Shown here: positions 27,727-39,904 of the stretch, in pieces
Layout: every line of letters begins with the position of its first letter
Position numbering within the stretch: the stretch's first letter is position 1
Origin: Dicaeum eximium
Lineage: Eukaryota > Chordata > Aves > Passeriformes > Dicaeidae
Reading direction: 5' to 3'
DNA length: 64,000 nucleotides
Assembly (NCBI GenBank): GCA_013396995.1
Contig: VWZP01006697.1
Span: 310,001-374,000, forward strand
The notes under the pieces: generated by a model
Databases searched by the model: none
Seen by the model: only the letters and a program-made list of their open reading frames with translations
What the model was told of the DNA's origin: nothing
Translations under genes and position numbers: made by a program

Positions 27727-27785
27727 ATTCCTATTCTAAAGGCGAGAGATAGAGGCAAAGTGACATTAAAGAAGGTGTTCACTCT
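27727..27785 (+). repeat. Possible MIR/L2-type core fossil
   Basis: The segment reads like a decayed form of the MIR-type string 'CCATTTTACAGATGAGGAAACTGAGGC...AGGTTAAGT...': here CCTATTCTAAAGGCGAGAG, then AGAGGCAAAGTGACATTAAAG. The match is gapless but has many substitutions, so this is a weak call from memory of the family rather than an alignment. Confidence 0.3.
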
Positions 27786-28109
27786 ACCTCCTCAGTGCTA
27801 TTGCAGGTGTTTCACTAGAATTCAAATGGCCTGAGATTAAGAGATGGCTTCTCATGTTAGGGGCTGAAGTAGATTCTTGGGGCTCCTTTCACTTCCAAAA
27901 CCGGGGTCCCACTTTCCCTGGCTTTAACACCTAAGCAGAATGAATATCCACATTGTCCAAGATAGCACACAAAGTCTGACTCCAAAAATACTTCCACAAA
28001 TTTTTTCAACAGGCTTCTTTGTGTCATTCCGGTCTGGTGTGGCGTTGGCAGTTCTCAGCAGTGTGTCTGGAAGGCTACAGTCCTGAGCTTTTAGGAATGT
28101 TAGTCACAC

Positions 28110-28178
28110 CCCATTCTAAAGAGTTGGAAAGGACCTTCAGGTGCCTGGCCAGCATTCTGAAGGCAGGCACTGCACCAA
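28110..28178 (-). mobile_element. CR1-like 3' end fragment, antisense
   Basis: CATTCTAAAGAGTTGGAAAGGACCTTCAGG at 28112-28141 resembles the antisense 3' end of bird CR1 elements, where an AGAATC-type tail is followed by GTTGGAAAGGACCT. The following GGCAGGCACTGCACC fits the next part of the element loosely. The piece is short and decayed and its boundaries are approximate. Confidence 0.45.
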
Positions 28179-31100
28179 TTTCAAAGGCATATTCTACTCC
28201 TTGCTTTATACCAAGCCAAGTACATGTGGGGATCTGATTTTAAGGAGCAGAGTTGAGATTTGGATAAGAAAAGTGACAATGTATAGCTTGGTATTGAATC
28301 TCTGTATTTGGCTCACGGAGATCCTGATTATTGGAAACACTTGTCATCAGCTTTATTTATTCAAGTGTTTAGTGCTCCACACTCCAACAACTTCTCCAGC
28401 ACTATCAGGTACATGTTATTTTTATAGTTGTTGTCCATCCAGAAAGCAGCAGAATTCCTGGTCAACATACTGTACAATCAGGGGCTAATTTTATGGCGTT
28501 TGTTAAACTGGAGCTTCAGTGGAAAACAAACCTTGTTGCAGATATAGGATAAAGAGATTTTTATATGCCTTGCATTTTCTGCTTTTTGTGCCATGTTGTG
28601 GTGGCAGTGTTTCATTGTTTCATTGGCTTTTATTCTGTTATTCTACGCCCAAGTGTATTTTCAGTGGTAATTTTTTCTCTTTTTAGTTTTGTTATTTTTG
28701 TACTCTTCCTGTTCCCTGAATATTAAAAGGTGTATTTTGACTTTAATTACTAACTTATTGTTGCTAATGATGAGAAAAACTTTCTGAATAATCCCTTGAG
28801 TTTTCATAAGCTAACATAGCTCTGAAAAGCTAAGAGATGGAGATGAACTTTGACCAAAAGAAACAAACAAAAAAAAATTAACAGCCCTGAAACTGCTTAA
28901 TTTATGCACTGGTTATGAGTTTAAAGTCATTATCATTAGCTTGATATTATTAATCACTAAGCAGTGACTATTCTAGGTCTTGGTTTTATAAATGGTGAGG
29001 TTGAAGGATAAATGGCTTTAAACCCCAAAGAATCATTTTAACTGAATTTTCTAAGAGAAAATCTGTATGATTCTGAGGCAAAATTCTCTATGAAATACAT
29101 AGTTTATACTGTGTAAAACTCAAATTAAGAAGTACAGTTCACTCAATAATAAAATAATTAAGTAAAATACACACAGAGTGTGTCTAACTTTCAGTTTAAC
29201 CTTTGAATCTAACCAAACAAGATTATAGGACAGGTAATTGGCTTTTGACATTGGAGTATTTTTTATGCAGTAATGGGTTTCAAAACCTGTGGAGAGGGTA
29301 TTCATGGATGTGTCCAGCTGCTTAAGATGAAAATTACTTAGGCTTTTGTGAGCTCATTTGAGGTCAGAAACTGCTTTGAGAGTTTTCATTCTCATTTGAG
29401 TTACTTTCTAGTTACAGTGGAGTTGTGGTAGTGTTACATGTTCTTACAGGAAAGAGAATAACAATTTAAGGAGGTGAAGAGTCTAACAACATTATTCAGT
29501 TTTAGATTTTGAAAAATCTTTTTGTCTTGATCCCCCAAATAGGCATTCTTCCTCCTATGTGCCTCATTTTTCTTCATGGTCAAATTCCTTGCAAATAGTT
29601 CTGTCTATCCCAAGTTTGGGTACAACCGTTACCTATTTTCTCTCTCCCCTGGAAAAATATTCTTAGGATGTGTAAAGTTGCCCAGGTTTTCCAACAGCAT
29701 TTGTGTGGTTACACTTGCCAAAATCCTCATGATTATTATCCCCACTCCCTGTGTTGAGTCCTCATCTGTTTTTGCCTCCCAGCTGATAGGATAATTGCTC
29801 TGTTTGCTTTGCAATCTACCCTTAAACAAAATGCAAAAGTGCTTTGCAAACATGACCCCTATCAACAAAGGACAGAGTAAATCTTTATTCTGTGAGACCA
29901 TATGCCTTTTTGAGAAAAGATAACCATTGGGGTTGTTTATTTGAAAGACCCAGTGCTTTCAGAAATCTGTTAGAGGAGAAGAACCCAAATGCCCAACTCA
30001 TTACTCTTTTTCAGATTTTCTTCTCAGAGAAAAAGGTTTTAATATAACTGTCCGAGACAGCAGAGTATCTTCTAAATGATCAAGATCTCATAAAAGTACA
30101 GTAACAGCTGTCAGAAAACTGAGTTTACTACTCACTAGGATATTGTGTATTCCAGTACATAATTAGCAACATATTTGCCATCTGAGAAAGAGAGATGAAT
30201 AAAACAGGTTGCCACAGTTAAAAGGGCTTCAACCCAGCTTGTGATATTCTGCTTACAGTTTTGCCAAGCAGTCATTCTGGTCAGGATTTTCTCCTTGCCA
30301 GAATTTGTGCCTGACACTTGCAGCTATCAGAGTTGCTTTTTATTAATCTTTTTTCATATGGTACAGTTGGGCTTTCTGCAAACAAAATTAGCCTTGTGTA
30401 TATCCAAGAGCATTTTTTTCTTTCTGACCTTCAAGCTAATGTGTTGTTCTTGAGAGACATGGGGGATGGCTCAACAACTCTTAACTCTGGTTAGAGAGTT
30501 GATGAAGACCCAGGATTTACTTGGGCTGAGGATATAGGCTGCAGGTGCTCACAATGTTTTCAAAATCCAGGTTCTAATCTGTGGAACTCCTTGGTTAGAG
30601 GTGTTCTGATGGTAACATTGCTTAGTAGGATGTTGTTTTTAATATTCCTGCTACAGAAAGTAGCTTCCAAAGCACCCTGTGTATTATTTATTCCATTTAA
30701 TACCTTATGAAAATGTCCTTATAAATGTATCTTCATTTGAGCTGCCCAGCTCACTCCAGTCTAAACAAGTTCGCAGGCTATGGGTTTCAATGGATGAGTG
30801 AGACAATGTGGATGGAGAGGTTTTTTGAGCCACCAATTCCACAAACTCTTCCCATGTTGCAGTAACATTAAAGTTTGGTGCTTCATAGACAAAGTCTCTG
30901 GAAGGTATTTGCTTGTTTCGCACAAATTTCACCAGGATTGTCTCTTTGTTAACTTTTCCACGAGGTCAGAAAAAAGAAAAGCCAATAGTTTGCAAAGAAG
31001 AGAGTGTGCTGCCCATGTATCCAGAGATCAGCCCAACAGGCTTCCTCAACAAGTGCAAATTACAGTGATTTTTCCCTCTGGTTTTTTTTTTGTAAAGTCT

Positions 31101-31273
31101 AACAAAAGGATTATCTAAAATATGTAATACTTGTTTGTTTTCTCATTTTTTGTATTGGATTCTACTTTATTTGGTTTCTTCTTTTCCTTGGGAATAGATT
31201 TTCTCTTTTGGCTCTGCAGACACAGCCAGCTGGGAGTCCTGAAGGCTGGAACAAAAAGCTCAAGGGAGGCATT

Positions 31274-31333
31274 GGGGGCCAAATTCTCCCCTGAACTGAG
31301 CTATGCCTGGCTCCATTGAACTCAGTCATAATG
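31274..31333. repeat. Old amniote repeat fossil (GGGCCAAATTCT type)
   Basis: GGGGGCCAAATTCTCCCCTGAACTGAG, followed by GGCTCCATTGAACTCAGTCATAATGG, resembles one arm of a palindromic nonautonomous repeat common in reptile and bird genomes. That repeat has GGGCCAGATTCT ends and a TCCATTGACTTCAGTGG centre. Only one arm is recognisable here. The assignment is from memory and the boundaries are rough. Confidence 0.4.
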
Positions 31334-32301
31334 GCACAAGGAATCAAGCAGACTAGAAGCTGCTCCTTAGTAGCAGCTCCTACCAGCTCTTATCTTTGCT
31401 AAATCTTCATGGCACTGTGGGAAAGCTCATTTCATCCTCTTTTTAACTGAGCCTCTGATGTAGCCATTTTTTCAGTGGCACTTACACACCTGTGGGGGGT
31501 GTGAGGTCTGCAGAGCTTTTTGGCTGTTGAAAAAGGACAGGAATTGCTACAGGGTTAAAGCCTTGCCTTGGGGAGAGTGGCGGCCTTTCCTTAGTGCCTG
31601 CACTAAACTAGAGTTGTCCAGGGAATTTTGGAAAGTGCCTTCTAGACTCTCCTGCTTTAAAAGGTCTCTCAGTCCTTCTGGCTGTTGCCTTCTTTGATTT
31701 CTGGGAAATGACCCATTTAATTTGCTGAATGGCATGCTCCCCACTGTTCCTCTACTCCCCAGTCAGAGAGACTCCTGTGTGCCTTTCCTTGTCCATGGTT
31801 TGCTCTGAGTTTTTGCCATTTTTGTCTGCATGTCTGATCCCTCTGGTTACGCCAAATTTACCGGACCTCTGGAGAACTCTCACACAGCTGCATCAAAAGG
31901 CTCTTTGAGGAGAGAGAGTCCATCAGTGCACACACAGCTGTAACACCTAGAAAAGGACTCTTGCTGTCCTTCTTCTGCATTGTCTCATTTTGCCTCTGTA
32001 TGGCCTTTTGACAAAGAATTATGTTCTATCCCTTAACCTGGCCTGCTGTCCCTTCAACCTTTTTTAGAAGCTTGACTGTGTTGGGAAAGGAAATCAGATG
32101 TGTTTTTAACATTTCCTGTTGCTTATGTCTGCTACACTGATGGAACATCATATTATATCATTGTGCCACTTGTTATCCATTATCTACTGTTCAGGAGTGG
32201 AAAGAATAAATTGTGGTGAGGTAGGGGGGACACAGAGAACTTAACTAGATTATATAGTCACCTATGTTAGAATATTGCCACATCAGAAAAAGTATCTCAA
32301 A

Positions 32302-32700
32302 CTAACCTATGGTGTCCAGTTTTAGATACTGTACTGGCAAAGAGAGGTTGTCCAGTGTGAGAGACTCCAGGAGCTGAAGGGCATGTTGTGTGATCAAGGT
32401 CAGAACCTGTGGGAGTAGTTCAGTCAAAAGAAGGAAGGACTGGGATGGAAAGCACATGCTTATATGACACAAGACATGAAAAAAAGGTTGATACAAACAG
32501 AAAGGGAATAAACTGTTCCCTGTGCCCAATGTGTCAGAAATAAGACATTTGTGTTCAGTGAGGGAGAATAAAATTATGGATCAGTCAAAGCTTGTAAATG
32601 ATCAGGATAAGCACAGGAAAAAAAAAGTTTGGATATAGGGGCAAGTCTTCACTGATGGCCTTTAAGAGCACATAAGAAAAATGTTTGATGGTGAAGAAAT
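32302..32700 (+). mobile_element. Ancient CR1-like LINE remnant
   Basis: Scattered matches occur in the expected order for the 3' part of a CR1 element in plus orientation. A YGVQF-like segment lies near 32309, corresponding to the YCVQFW motif of CR1 ORF2. ERLQEL follows near 32361, then a TGTTCCCTGTGCCCAATG string near 32513, and GATGGCCTTTAAGAGCA near 32654, which resembles the last coding stretch before the CR1 3' end. Stops and frameshifts are many. This copy is much more diverged than the one at 36.6 kb. Confidence 0.5.
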
Positions 32701-33616
32701 AGCTTCTAACTGATTTTCTTTGGGGTAGGATGGTGGGGTAAATGATGGCATTAAGTGTATTTCAGCTTATTTTATATAATTTTCCTTGCTCAGAGCAGAA
32801 AATAGAATTGAAAGAGGCTGAATGCATCCAGGTAAATTGTTTTGATTATAAGACCTGTGAAATGTTAGTTGTCCCTCCATTTCTCAACATGCAAATAATG
32901 GACTTTAATTTGCAGGTAACACCTATACACGGTGTTATATGCTGAAGTGTTCCAAAATAATACAATGAAAGATGAACAATTTCCTGTGCCAATAAACTTC
33001 AGATACTGCTTCTTGAATTGCTTGCATTACATTCCAAATTTGAACTGCTGAGGTCTACATAAATTCAGGTAATCCATACAGCCATGCAGAAAATCTCCAA
33101 GATGAGTTCTGTATTAATAGCAAGAAAGGGTCAGTCCGATAACTTAATGATCTGGCTCATAATTTAAATTTATTGCAAGTTGTCTGTAAGCACCTCTTGG
33201 AACAGAGACCAAACATGGTCTTAACTTACAGAAGTACAAATTAGATCATCTTGTAATATTTCTGAAACTCAGTGCTGTCACACACAGTTCAGACTAGCAG
33301 AGCAGCAGTGCTCATCTTGTGGCATCTCTAGGCTCATTTTGGTGTAGTCTTTCATTTTTTTCAAAGGATGCTCTTCCCACAGTTTTTAATGTCCTGCATT
33401 AAAGAACTTAGAGGACCCACTTAAAGTGCACATAGTGACAATGAATTTCATATGTTTTATTTTACTTGCATAAGGACTTTTGTTTTTATTCTATTATGGA
33501 AAGATGATTTCTGGTTCTAATGGATAACACGTAGCCTTGACATTAAGCAGGTAGGCAATACCCGGTCTAATATTCAAATTCAGTTCTCCAGTCCTCTATT
33601 CAAGTACAGAGAAAAT

Positions 33617-33728
33617 AGCTTGTCTCTTTCTCCTCATCATAACATTTTGTTATTTATTTCCTGGTCCCTGGGTGCTATAGGCTTTCATGCATTTGATATG
33701 TTGCGGCTACTTAAGTTAAATCCAACCT
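33617..33728. repeat. Diverged repeat pair, copy 1
   Basis: This about 110-bp stretch aligns end to end with 34941-35055. Shared words in order are: GCTTG, CTTTCT, ATCATA-CATTT, TATTTATTTCCTG, CCCTGG, GATATG, TAAGTTAAATCCAACCT versus TTAAGCCTAACCT. Small indels and many substitutions separate the copies. Both lie on the same strand, 1.3 kb apart. They are either two copies of an interspersed family or an old local duplication. Confidence 0.6.
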
Positions 33729-34310
33729 TCCTGATTCCCTCTACTAGTTTGTTAATGTAACTTATTTTTATCAAGACAATAATACTTCCTTATCTAGTTT
33801 GAGTTTTCTTTCTATTATGTTGGAAGGGAGTTTTCAATGCCCCATGCTCTTCTTAATTAATAGTCTTTTTTCCATTCACTTAGGAAAGAAGTGAAAAAAA
33901 TAGAAATAAGAAGTAGAGCCTACTTGTAACCTTAAGAGTAATGGCTAATTGTGAAGAAGAAGAAAAAAAAAAGTCTCAGAATTAAGGAGGAAGAAGTTTA
34001 TAGATACTAAATGCATCCCAGTTTTTGAAAATCATGCTCTATTTTGCCTTTTTTGAGTTTTTCATTTGTCACCCTGCTTGAGCTGGTAGATGTTAACAAA
34101 GGGGAATAAATTACTATTTTTAGAGCTATGACATCACCATATTGTATTGTATGAGAAGCCAGGATAAGCTAATGAGTCACCAATGGAAGAGGTTTACTTC
34201 AATTAAAAAATATAATAAATTAGAAACAACCCCCCTTCACAAGCTGCTTGAGATAGACAGGAAGAACAGCATATATGGTGTAAATGGTAATTTTAGTCCA
34301 TGTAAACGTG

Positions 34311-34330
34311 TAATTTAATTTAATTTAATT
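34311..34330. repeat. (TAATT)4 microsatellite
   Basis: Four perfect TAATT pentamers. The array also creates several TAAT words of the kind bound by homeodomains, as a by-product of the repeat. Confidence 0.9.
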
Positions 34331-34940
34331 ATGATTTCTTTCTGCCTGCAAACATCTCATAACCTACACATTTTTACCAATACTTTCACTAGGTTACATG
34401 CAGTGATTTAATTTTATTGTAGAGCCTCTCTTTTTATAAATGCTTAAGAATGGAAGTAGTATGCGTTTGGAAGGTTACATAGAATGATACTTTAATATTT
34501 GCTGTTTCAAAACTGTAGGAAAGGTTCAGTCTTCCAAACTGACATTGCTGTGCTTCTCTTAGGTATTGAAAAGTCTTCCTAATTTTTAAAATTTTCTTCA
34601 AGTTAAAAGTTCAGGACCATGATTTGGAGAAATATATTCTCTCCCTCCATTTTCATGGGTTAATAAATGATGTCTTAAATTGCTAAGGAGCGATTTACTA
34701 CAATATTGTCACACTTGGCACACAGTCATTTTCAAAGAATATGTCTTCTATGTGTGGTTTGCAAAGAGAATGGGGGAAAAACCAAAACCAATGTATTTAT
34801 ACTTCAACAGATTTCAGAGAACATTAAGCCAAATATCACCGTAAGTTGACATCAGCTCAATGAAGAAATCCAGCTTCATGTTAGTGTCAAGAGGTATTGT
34901 AACATGTTTGGTGTCAGCTCCTTCATGCAACAGAGGATTT

Positions 34941-35055
34941 TGCTTGCCTTTCTTCCCATCATAGCATTTGCTATTTATTTCCTGCGCCCTGGCTTCTCTG
35001 GGCCTTTATCTACATGATATGCTGTTTCTGTGGCATATTAGGTTAAGCCTAACCT
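34941..35055. repeat. Diverged repeat pair, copy 2
   Basis: This is the partner of the copy at 33617-33728 in the same orientation. TATTTATTTCCTG is identical in both, and the surrounding words keep their order and spacing. No terminal repeats or poly(A) tail could be identified, so the element type is unknown. Confidence 0.6.
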
Positions 35056-35624
35056 GTTGTATTTTAGCATAGTGCTGTCAGCCTCCTAGCACAAGAGCAG
35101 ACTTCTCTTGTAAGAGTTTTTATGTGCATGCATGCACAGACACGCACAAGTGAATAATCCAGCACAGGGTGTGCGCAGTGCACCTGTCAAACCTAAAAAC
35201 ACAGAGTGGATACAGCTACCTGAAAGAGATAGTGTCAATCAGATCTCTGAGAAGGGGGGAGCATTGTAGTAGATGGCATATCTGCTGAAAGCAGGCAATT
35301 TTAATTATCTAAGATAGTTTGAAGCTATGAATAATTTATTACCCATAGAAGTCGTTTTTAAAGCTTCTAATTGTGGTGATCCTCTGATATTCAGATCACA
35401 GTCCCTGATGCTTCCCTATTTGAACTACTACTCTGGAGGCACTGGAGGAAGCTATATGTTTCTCTCTAGTTAGTCAGCATAGATTGAGTTGTTTTGACAG
35501 CCCAGCATGAGACTGTAATAGTCCGGCTAAAGACCTGAAAAATACAACACACAGCAGAAAATAAAACATTTCCTTGGACAGTGATAACCACCCTGAACAA
35601 CACAACACACTCCAGAATATATAA

Positions 35625-35654
35625 GGGAGGGTTAGGGAGGGTTTGGGGATTGGG
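35625..35654 (+). other. Strong potential G-quadruplex
   Basis: GGG-A-GGG-TTA-GGG-A-GGG spans 35625-35641 with loops of only 1, 3 and 1 bases. Two more tracts follow (35645-48 and 35652-54). Short loops of this kind favour a stable parallel quadruplex. The segment also contains a telomere-like GGGTTAGGG word, but it is not a telomeric array. Confidence 0.75.
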
Positions 35655-36547
35655 TTTGGATGATTCGAGCAGCCTGCACAGTACAGCTGTGAACACAGCA
35701 GTGTTATCCTATAGGTTGATAACAATTAAGATGAAAAATACCCTTACAGTACACTAGTTAGGAGTTCAGTCACACCACTGCTCTGTTTGAACTCTTTTGA
35801 AGCCTGCAGTTTGTGTGCTTCCTGCAGATTTGATAGAATTTAGCAGCTAATTTCCCCCCCTCCAAAAGCCTGTTTCTCTCTAGGCTGTCCGTGCTGAGTG
35901 GGACAGGACTGCAGCGCTGGCACGGCTTGAAAGCAGACACAACTGCTCTCACATACACTTAATCCACTTCATTTCCCCCCCCTCTTTTACAGGTTCCTAA
36001 GCAGCATAGGAGCTGGGGAGAATAAATAAGAATGAGGAGCAGGTTCTTGAAGGAAGAGGTGGGAAGTGAAAGACAAGGAAGCAGTCAAGAGGTGTGAGAT
36101 GTGAGTGGGGTGTGTGTGTGTGCCATGAGGGTGACAGGATCGGGGGGAGAAAGAGTACCTGAGGAAGCAGAGAAGAGGCTGACTTTGTTGGAATGGTTAA
36201 AAATACAGCAGGTCACCCTAGAGCTGCTGACATGTCTTTTATGCTCAAGTCTTAAGTTCACAATGAAGGACCGGAGGCTCCATTAAACAATGCACTCAAA
36301 CAAAAGCCTAAAACTGATGAATGCCTTGGCACCTTAGTGAACCATGTCTGAAGGTGAGCCATGACCTACGTTTGTCTGTAAGCCTCTGCTAAATTTTGAG
36401 GGACTGATGCATATGACAGAGCAGGATTTTCCATCTATATGTGTCCATTTGAGGTGATGGATCTGGAACTCTGTGAGAAAATGTTCAGACCTGGCATTTG
36501 AGAGCAAGGAAACCAGCTCGGTGGAGAGGGGGAGTGAGGAAACCTAA

Positions 36548-36742
36548 AAGTCTGTCAGATTCACAGTTCTCAAGCACTGGAACAGGCTGCTCAGGGAAGT
36601 GGTTGAATCACCATCCCTGGAGATGTTTAAAACATATATAGATTTAGTACTTAGGGACATGGTTTATTGGTGGACTTGGTAGTGCTGAGTTAATGGTTGG
36701 CCTTCAATAGAGGTATTGTCCAACCTAAATTATTCTCTGGTC
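36548..36742 (+). mobile_element. CR1 LINE fragment, 3' end
   Basis: A 5'-truncated CR1 copy. From about 36556 the plus frame reads LKHWNRLLREVVESPSLEMF, then KTYIDLVLRDMVYW. This is the conserved end of CR1 ORF2 with no stop for 34 codons. The typical 3' untranslated end follows: GTTAATGGTTGGCCTTCAATAGAGG and TCCAACCTAAATTATTCT. Only about 195 bases of an element of several kilobases remain, the usual result of incomplete reverse transcription. It is on the opposite strand to the 10.8 kb copy. Confidence 0.92.
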
Positions 36743-38953
36743 CAGGTCTTTAGCCCAGGCACAAAGAGACTCAAGTAATGGAAAATGTCTTACATCAACT
36801 GAGCAGGCCAAAAGCAAGCACGGGATACAGTCAGCCCACAGAAGGCAGAGGATGATAATATATGGGGTATGGAGCTTAGGAGAAAATGCTAAAGGAAACC
36901 TGTCCTGTGTAATGCAACACGCCCTATTACTGCTTTCCTTCTTAGGTGATCTGTTCCCCGTTAACTGTACTGCTTTATTATCTAATATTTTTTGTAAAAT
37001 GTGCAAGATTTGGAAAGTGATAGATGAATTTACTGTAGGAGCACTAATTGCTGAATGGTTTTAGTTTTGCATGCTGTATTTCTATAAAGCAGCAATGCAG
37101 TGTTGCTGAATCGTGCAGGCAACACGTATGCAAAAAAGACACAGAGGAATGCGAGTAAGTAAACACCCCTGCCTGCACAACCCTGGTGAGCTTTTTGCTG
37201 AATTACCAGTTTATAATCTGACTTCAGTGCCAGCCTTGCCACCAAATTATTTTAGAATGAGTTGTAGAGAAAAGCCTCTTTAGGCAGTGAAACAGCAGGT
37301 GGCCTGCTTAGTTTGTTGTGGTGTCACCTTATGAATAACTCAATTGATCTCCATATGCTTCCATTCACTCTTGCTTACAGCAATGCTACCTTAAACACTG
37401 AGCACTTCCGCATCTGATAGCAAAGGTTTTACTCACATAAAAAATGACATACTGGAAGGGAAACATGTTTCACTGCAGACATTACTTTGTCATCCAAACC
37501 CACTTTCAGTGCCAAAAGCTGATGCAAAACTCACGTACTGGAGCAGTCGAAAATGAAAATTACATGAGTTGTTTTGCAGTGATATATTAAACTAGGCTCT
37601 AAGATCACAGTTGTCTGGTAGAAAAAATTGAAATTCACCTATACAAAATATTTTGCTTCAGTTAGTAATTTCTGAAGTTTTTGACACTTGTCTTTCAGCC
37701 TTGGAGAGCAAGCCTGGAAGTTTATGAGTGGTGGATGCCTGAGTCATGTCCGTGTCCACCCCCATGCAGCACACTGTCAGCTGGGTTTTAGCAGAGCAGG
37801 ATCTGGTATTACCTGTGCATGAGAGAGCAATCTGGGTTTCAAAGCTAGTGCTGATAGAAACGTGTTCCCATGTCATGATGATGTTAATGTGGTTCTGGGC
37901 TCAGTGTCTGGTACCACCCAGTGCAGTAGCAGCCTGTCCTGGGTGATTTGCCTTCCTTTCAGCAGGTGTTTCCCCCAGGGCAGTGCCTCACTTCTGTACC
38001 CCCAGTTCTTCCAGTCAGAGCCAATAAGACCATCACCCACTTGCACAGTGTACAACTGCTGTACTGAGGAGGCTGTGTGTCCAGGAAGCAGCACAAAGGG
38101 AAAGATCAAACAAAGGAAGCTGTGCATCTGGCTCTGAGAGGCAGGCATTCAAGGACAGCACACAATTCTGTGTCTTTGTTTAAATCACTACCTGACTACG
38201 GAACAGGCTCATCATAAAAACTTTGTGATGTACAAAAAGGAGAGGGGTGGATTTATATTTGCTAGTTTTGAGTTACTTAGATAATCAACTTAGACAGTTA
38301 GTCAGTTACCCTAGTCTCCCTATTTAGATGAGAAAGAAATTTTCCTAAGAGCTGTAGCTGAAATTTCTGTCTGAAATAATTATGTGGAGGGGCCTTTCAC
38401 TTTCACTGCTGTTAAAATTGTCTGAATACTTTCCACTCTCCTAGGATGATCCCTCGAGACTCCAGTGTCCAGAAGTGACTACAAACAGCATGGTAGTCCA
38501 AAGGTGGCGAGTGACTCTCAAGTGACAGGCATGGGGAGTAACTGTACATCAGGAGGTAAAGACATAGCGTGGTGGAATTGGAATAATGATTTTTTAATTC
38601 ATAGCACTGTGCATAGGTGGTTATCCCTAACTCTTGGGTGGTAGTTCACACCAAAAAAACTTAAATATGTGTGCCCTCTACTTCAGCAGATACTTTTGGT
38701 TCTATAACTTGGATGCTTCTGGTATCAGAGATGATTCTGGGCTGTCAGTGCATGGTAGAGGAAGATGCCCATTGTTTACAGAGAACAGAACACTGAGCCT
38801 TGGAAACAGATCCTCTTAAATGTGTCACCATGTTCCTGATGTTTCCCTGTTAGCTAGTTTATCCAAGAGTCCTGTCTGACATCTGATTTACTTATCATAT
38901 TTTTGTTCTCACCAGCTTAGCATTAACAGGGTAACATATAAGAATGTGTGTAC

Positions 38954-38978
38954 AATGTATATAATGTATATAATGTGT
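38954..38978. repeat. 9-bp tandem repeat (AATGTATAT)
   Basis: Two perfect AATGTATAT units and a third, partial one (AATGTGT). Confidence 0.85.
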
Positions 38979-39270
38979 CTCAGTCAAGTCCAGTAATTAA
39001 ATTTCATGCATAACTCATTTTGCATTACTGCATGCCTATACTTTTGAATTTCTCCTATAACTTCTATTGAGAAATCCTCTTCAGTGCAGTCTCCTTTACT
39101 GAATGAAGTCAGAGGATTATTGCATTGCTGTCTTTCATATGCTATTCTGTTCCTTCAAATTAATTCCAGATACACTTAGAACACCAAATTAAGTTCTAAA
39201 ATGTCATTTTAATATGAACAGTCATCACTATCTCATTTTAATGATCTGTTTATCCTTTAAAATAATCTTC

Positions 39271-39288
39271 TTTTTTTTTTTTTTTTTT
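39271..39288. repeat. Poly(T) run
   Basis: Eighteen T residues followed directly by AG and then CTATGGAATGG GTGAGT. The run could be an antisense poly(A) tail, but no retrocopy body is recognisable to its right. Alternatively it is a chance acceptor-like tract (see findings). Confidence 0.9.
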
Positions 39289-39858
39289 AGCTATGGAATG
39301 GGTGAGTGATGCACTGAGACAAGACTGTCCAGTTATTGCTACATATTGCATCTCAGTCTGATTTGTTGATGGATATGATAGATTACAGTTTTTAAAGGAA
39401 ATGCAATATATGTATTAAATGGGGTTTATGTATTTTAGCTTTAGCACATTGGTTTCACGTCATTTTCTGTATTTATGACTTTTTTTTTTGTTTCATCTAA
39501 AATACTGATTTTGGCCTGCAGCTCAGCTATGATTCATGAAAAAAATATCTATTTTCAGAAGCAAATGTTTTCTAGTACTAGTAGAATATGCTACAGACTA
39601 TAAAATAACATTATGAGAAAAAATTTGAGTATATATTTAATTGTTCAGTTGAGGTTACTAAGTATGCATGCTCATTTTTTTTAAATACTGGGCTGTAATT
39701 TTTTTGTACTATTCCCAAACTTTTTCCAAGCCAGCCTACCCTAATGAGTTAAGCCTTAGGATTATTGTACTGTGTTCTCTGAGGAGACATCTTTCTGGTT
39801 TGAATACATACAGGATTCACTTAGAAAACTGAGCTAGGTATGGAAATGTCTTGAAGAG

Positions 39859-39904
39859 GTCTTTCTATATCTTCATAACTCTGTCTTTCTATACCTTCAT
39901 CTCT
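39859..39904. repeat. Two-copy 24/22-bp tandem duplication
   Basis: GTCTTTCTATATCTTCATAA plus CTCT (39859-39882) is repeated as GTCTTTCTATACCTTCATCTCT (39883-39904), with one substitution and a 2-bp deletion. It is a small slippage duplication. Confidence 0.85.

Larger units (their letters stand above)
18039..28109. other. Noncoding DNA, no gene recognised
   Basis: Mostly unique AT-rich sequence. The part at about 19200-19750 and the part at about 23780-24160 are locally GC-richer and so carry longer open frames (120 and 127 codons, both minus). Neither shows a domain, signal peptide or family match that I recognise. A T/G-rich tract lies at about 27180-27240. The separately listed items within are simple repeats and two old repeat fossils. 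Confidence 0.65.
28179..36547. other. Noncoding DNA, no gene recognised
   Basis: Unique AT-rich sequence with the listed repeat fossils. A minus-strand frame at 30932-30705 reads like ordinary protein (FVYEAPNFNVTATWEEFVEL is its clearest part) and has a pyrimidine tract with an AG just upstream, but I cannot match it to a family. Purine-rich tracts lie at about 33955-33975. A TG-rich segment lies at about 36108-36122. Confidence 0.6.
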
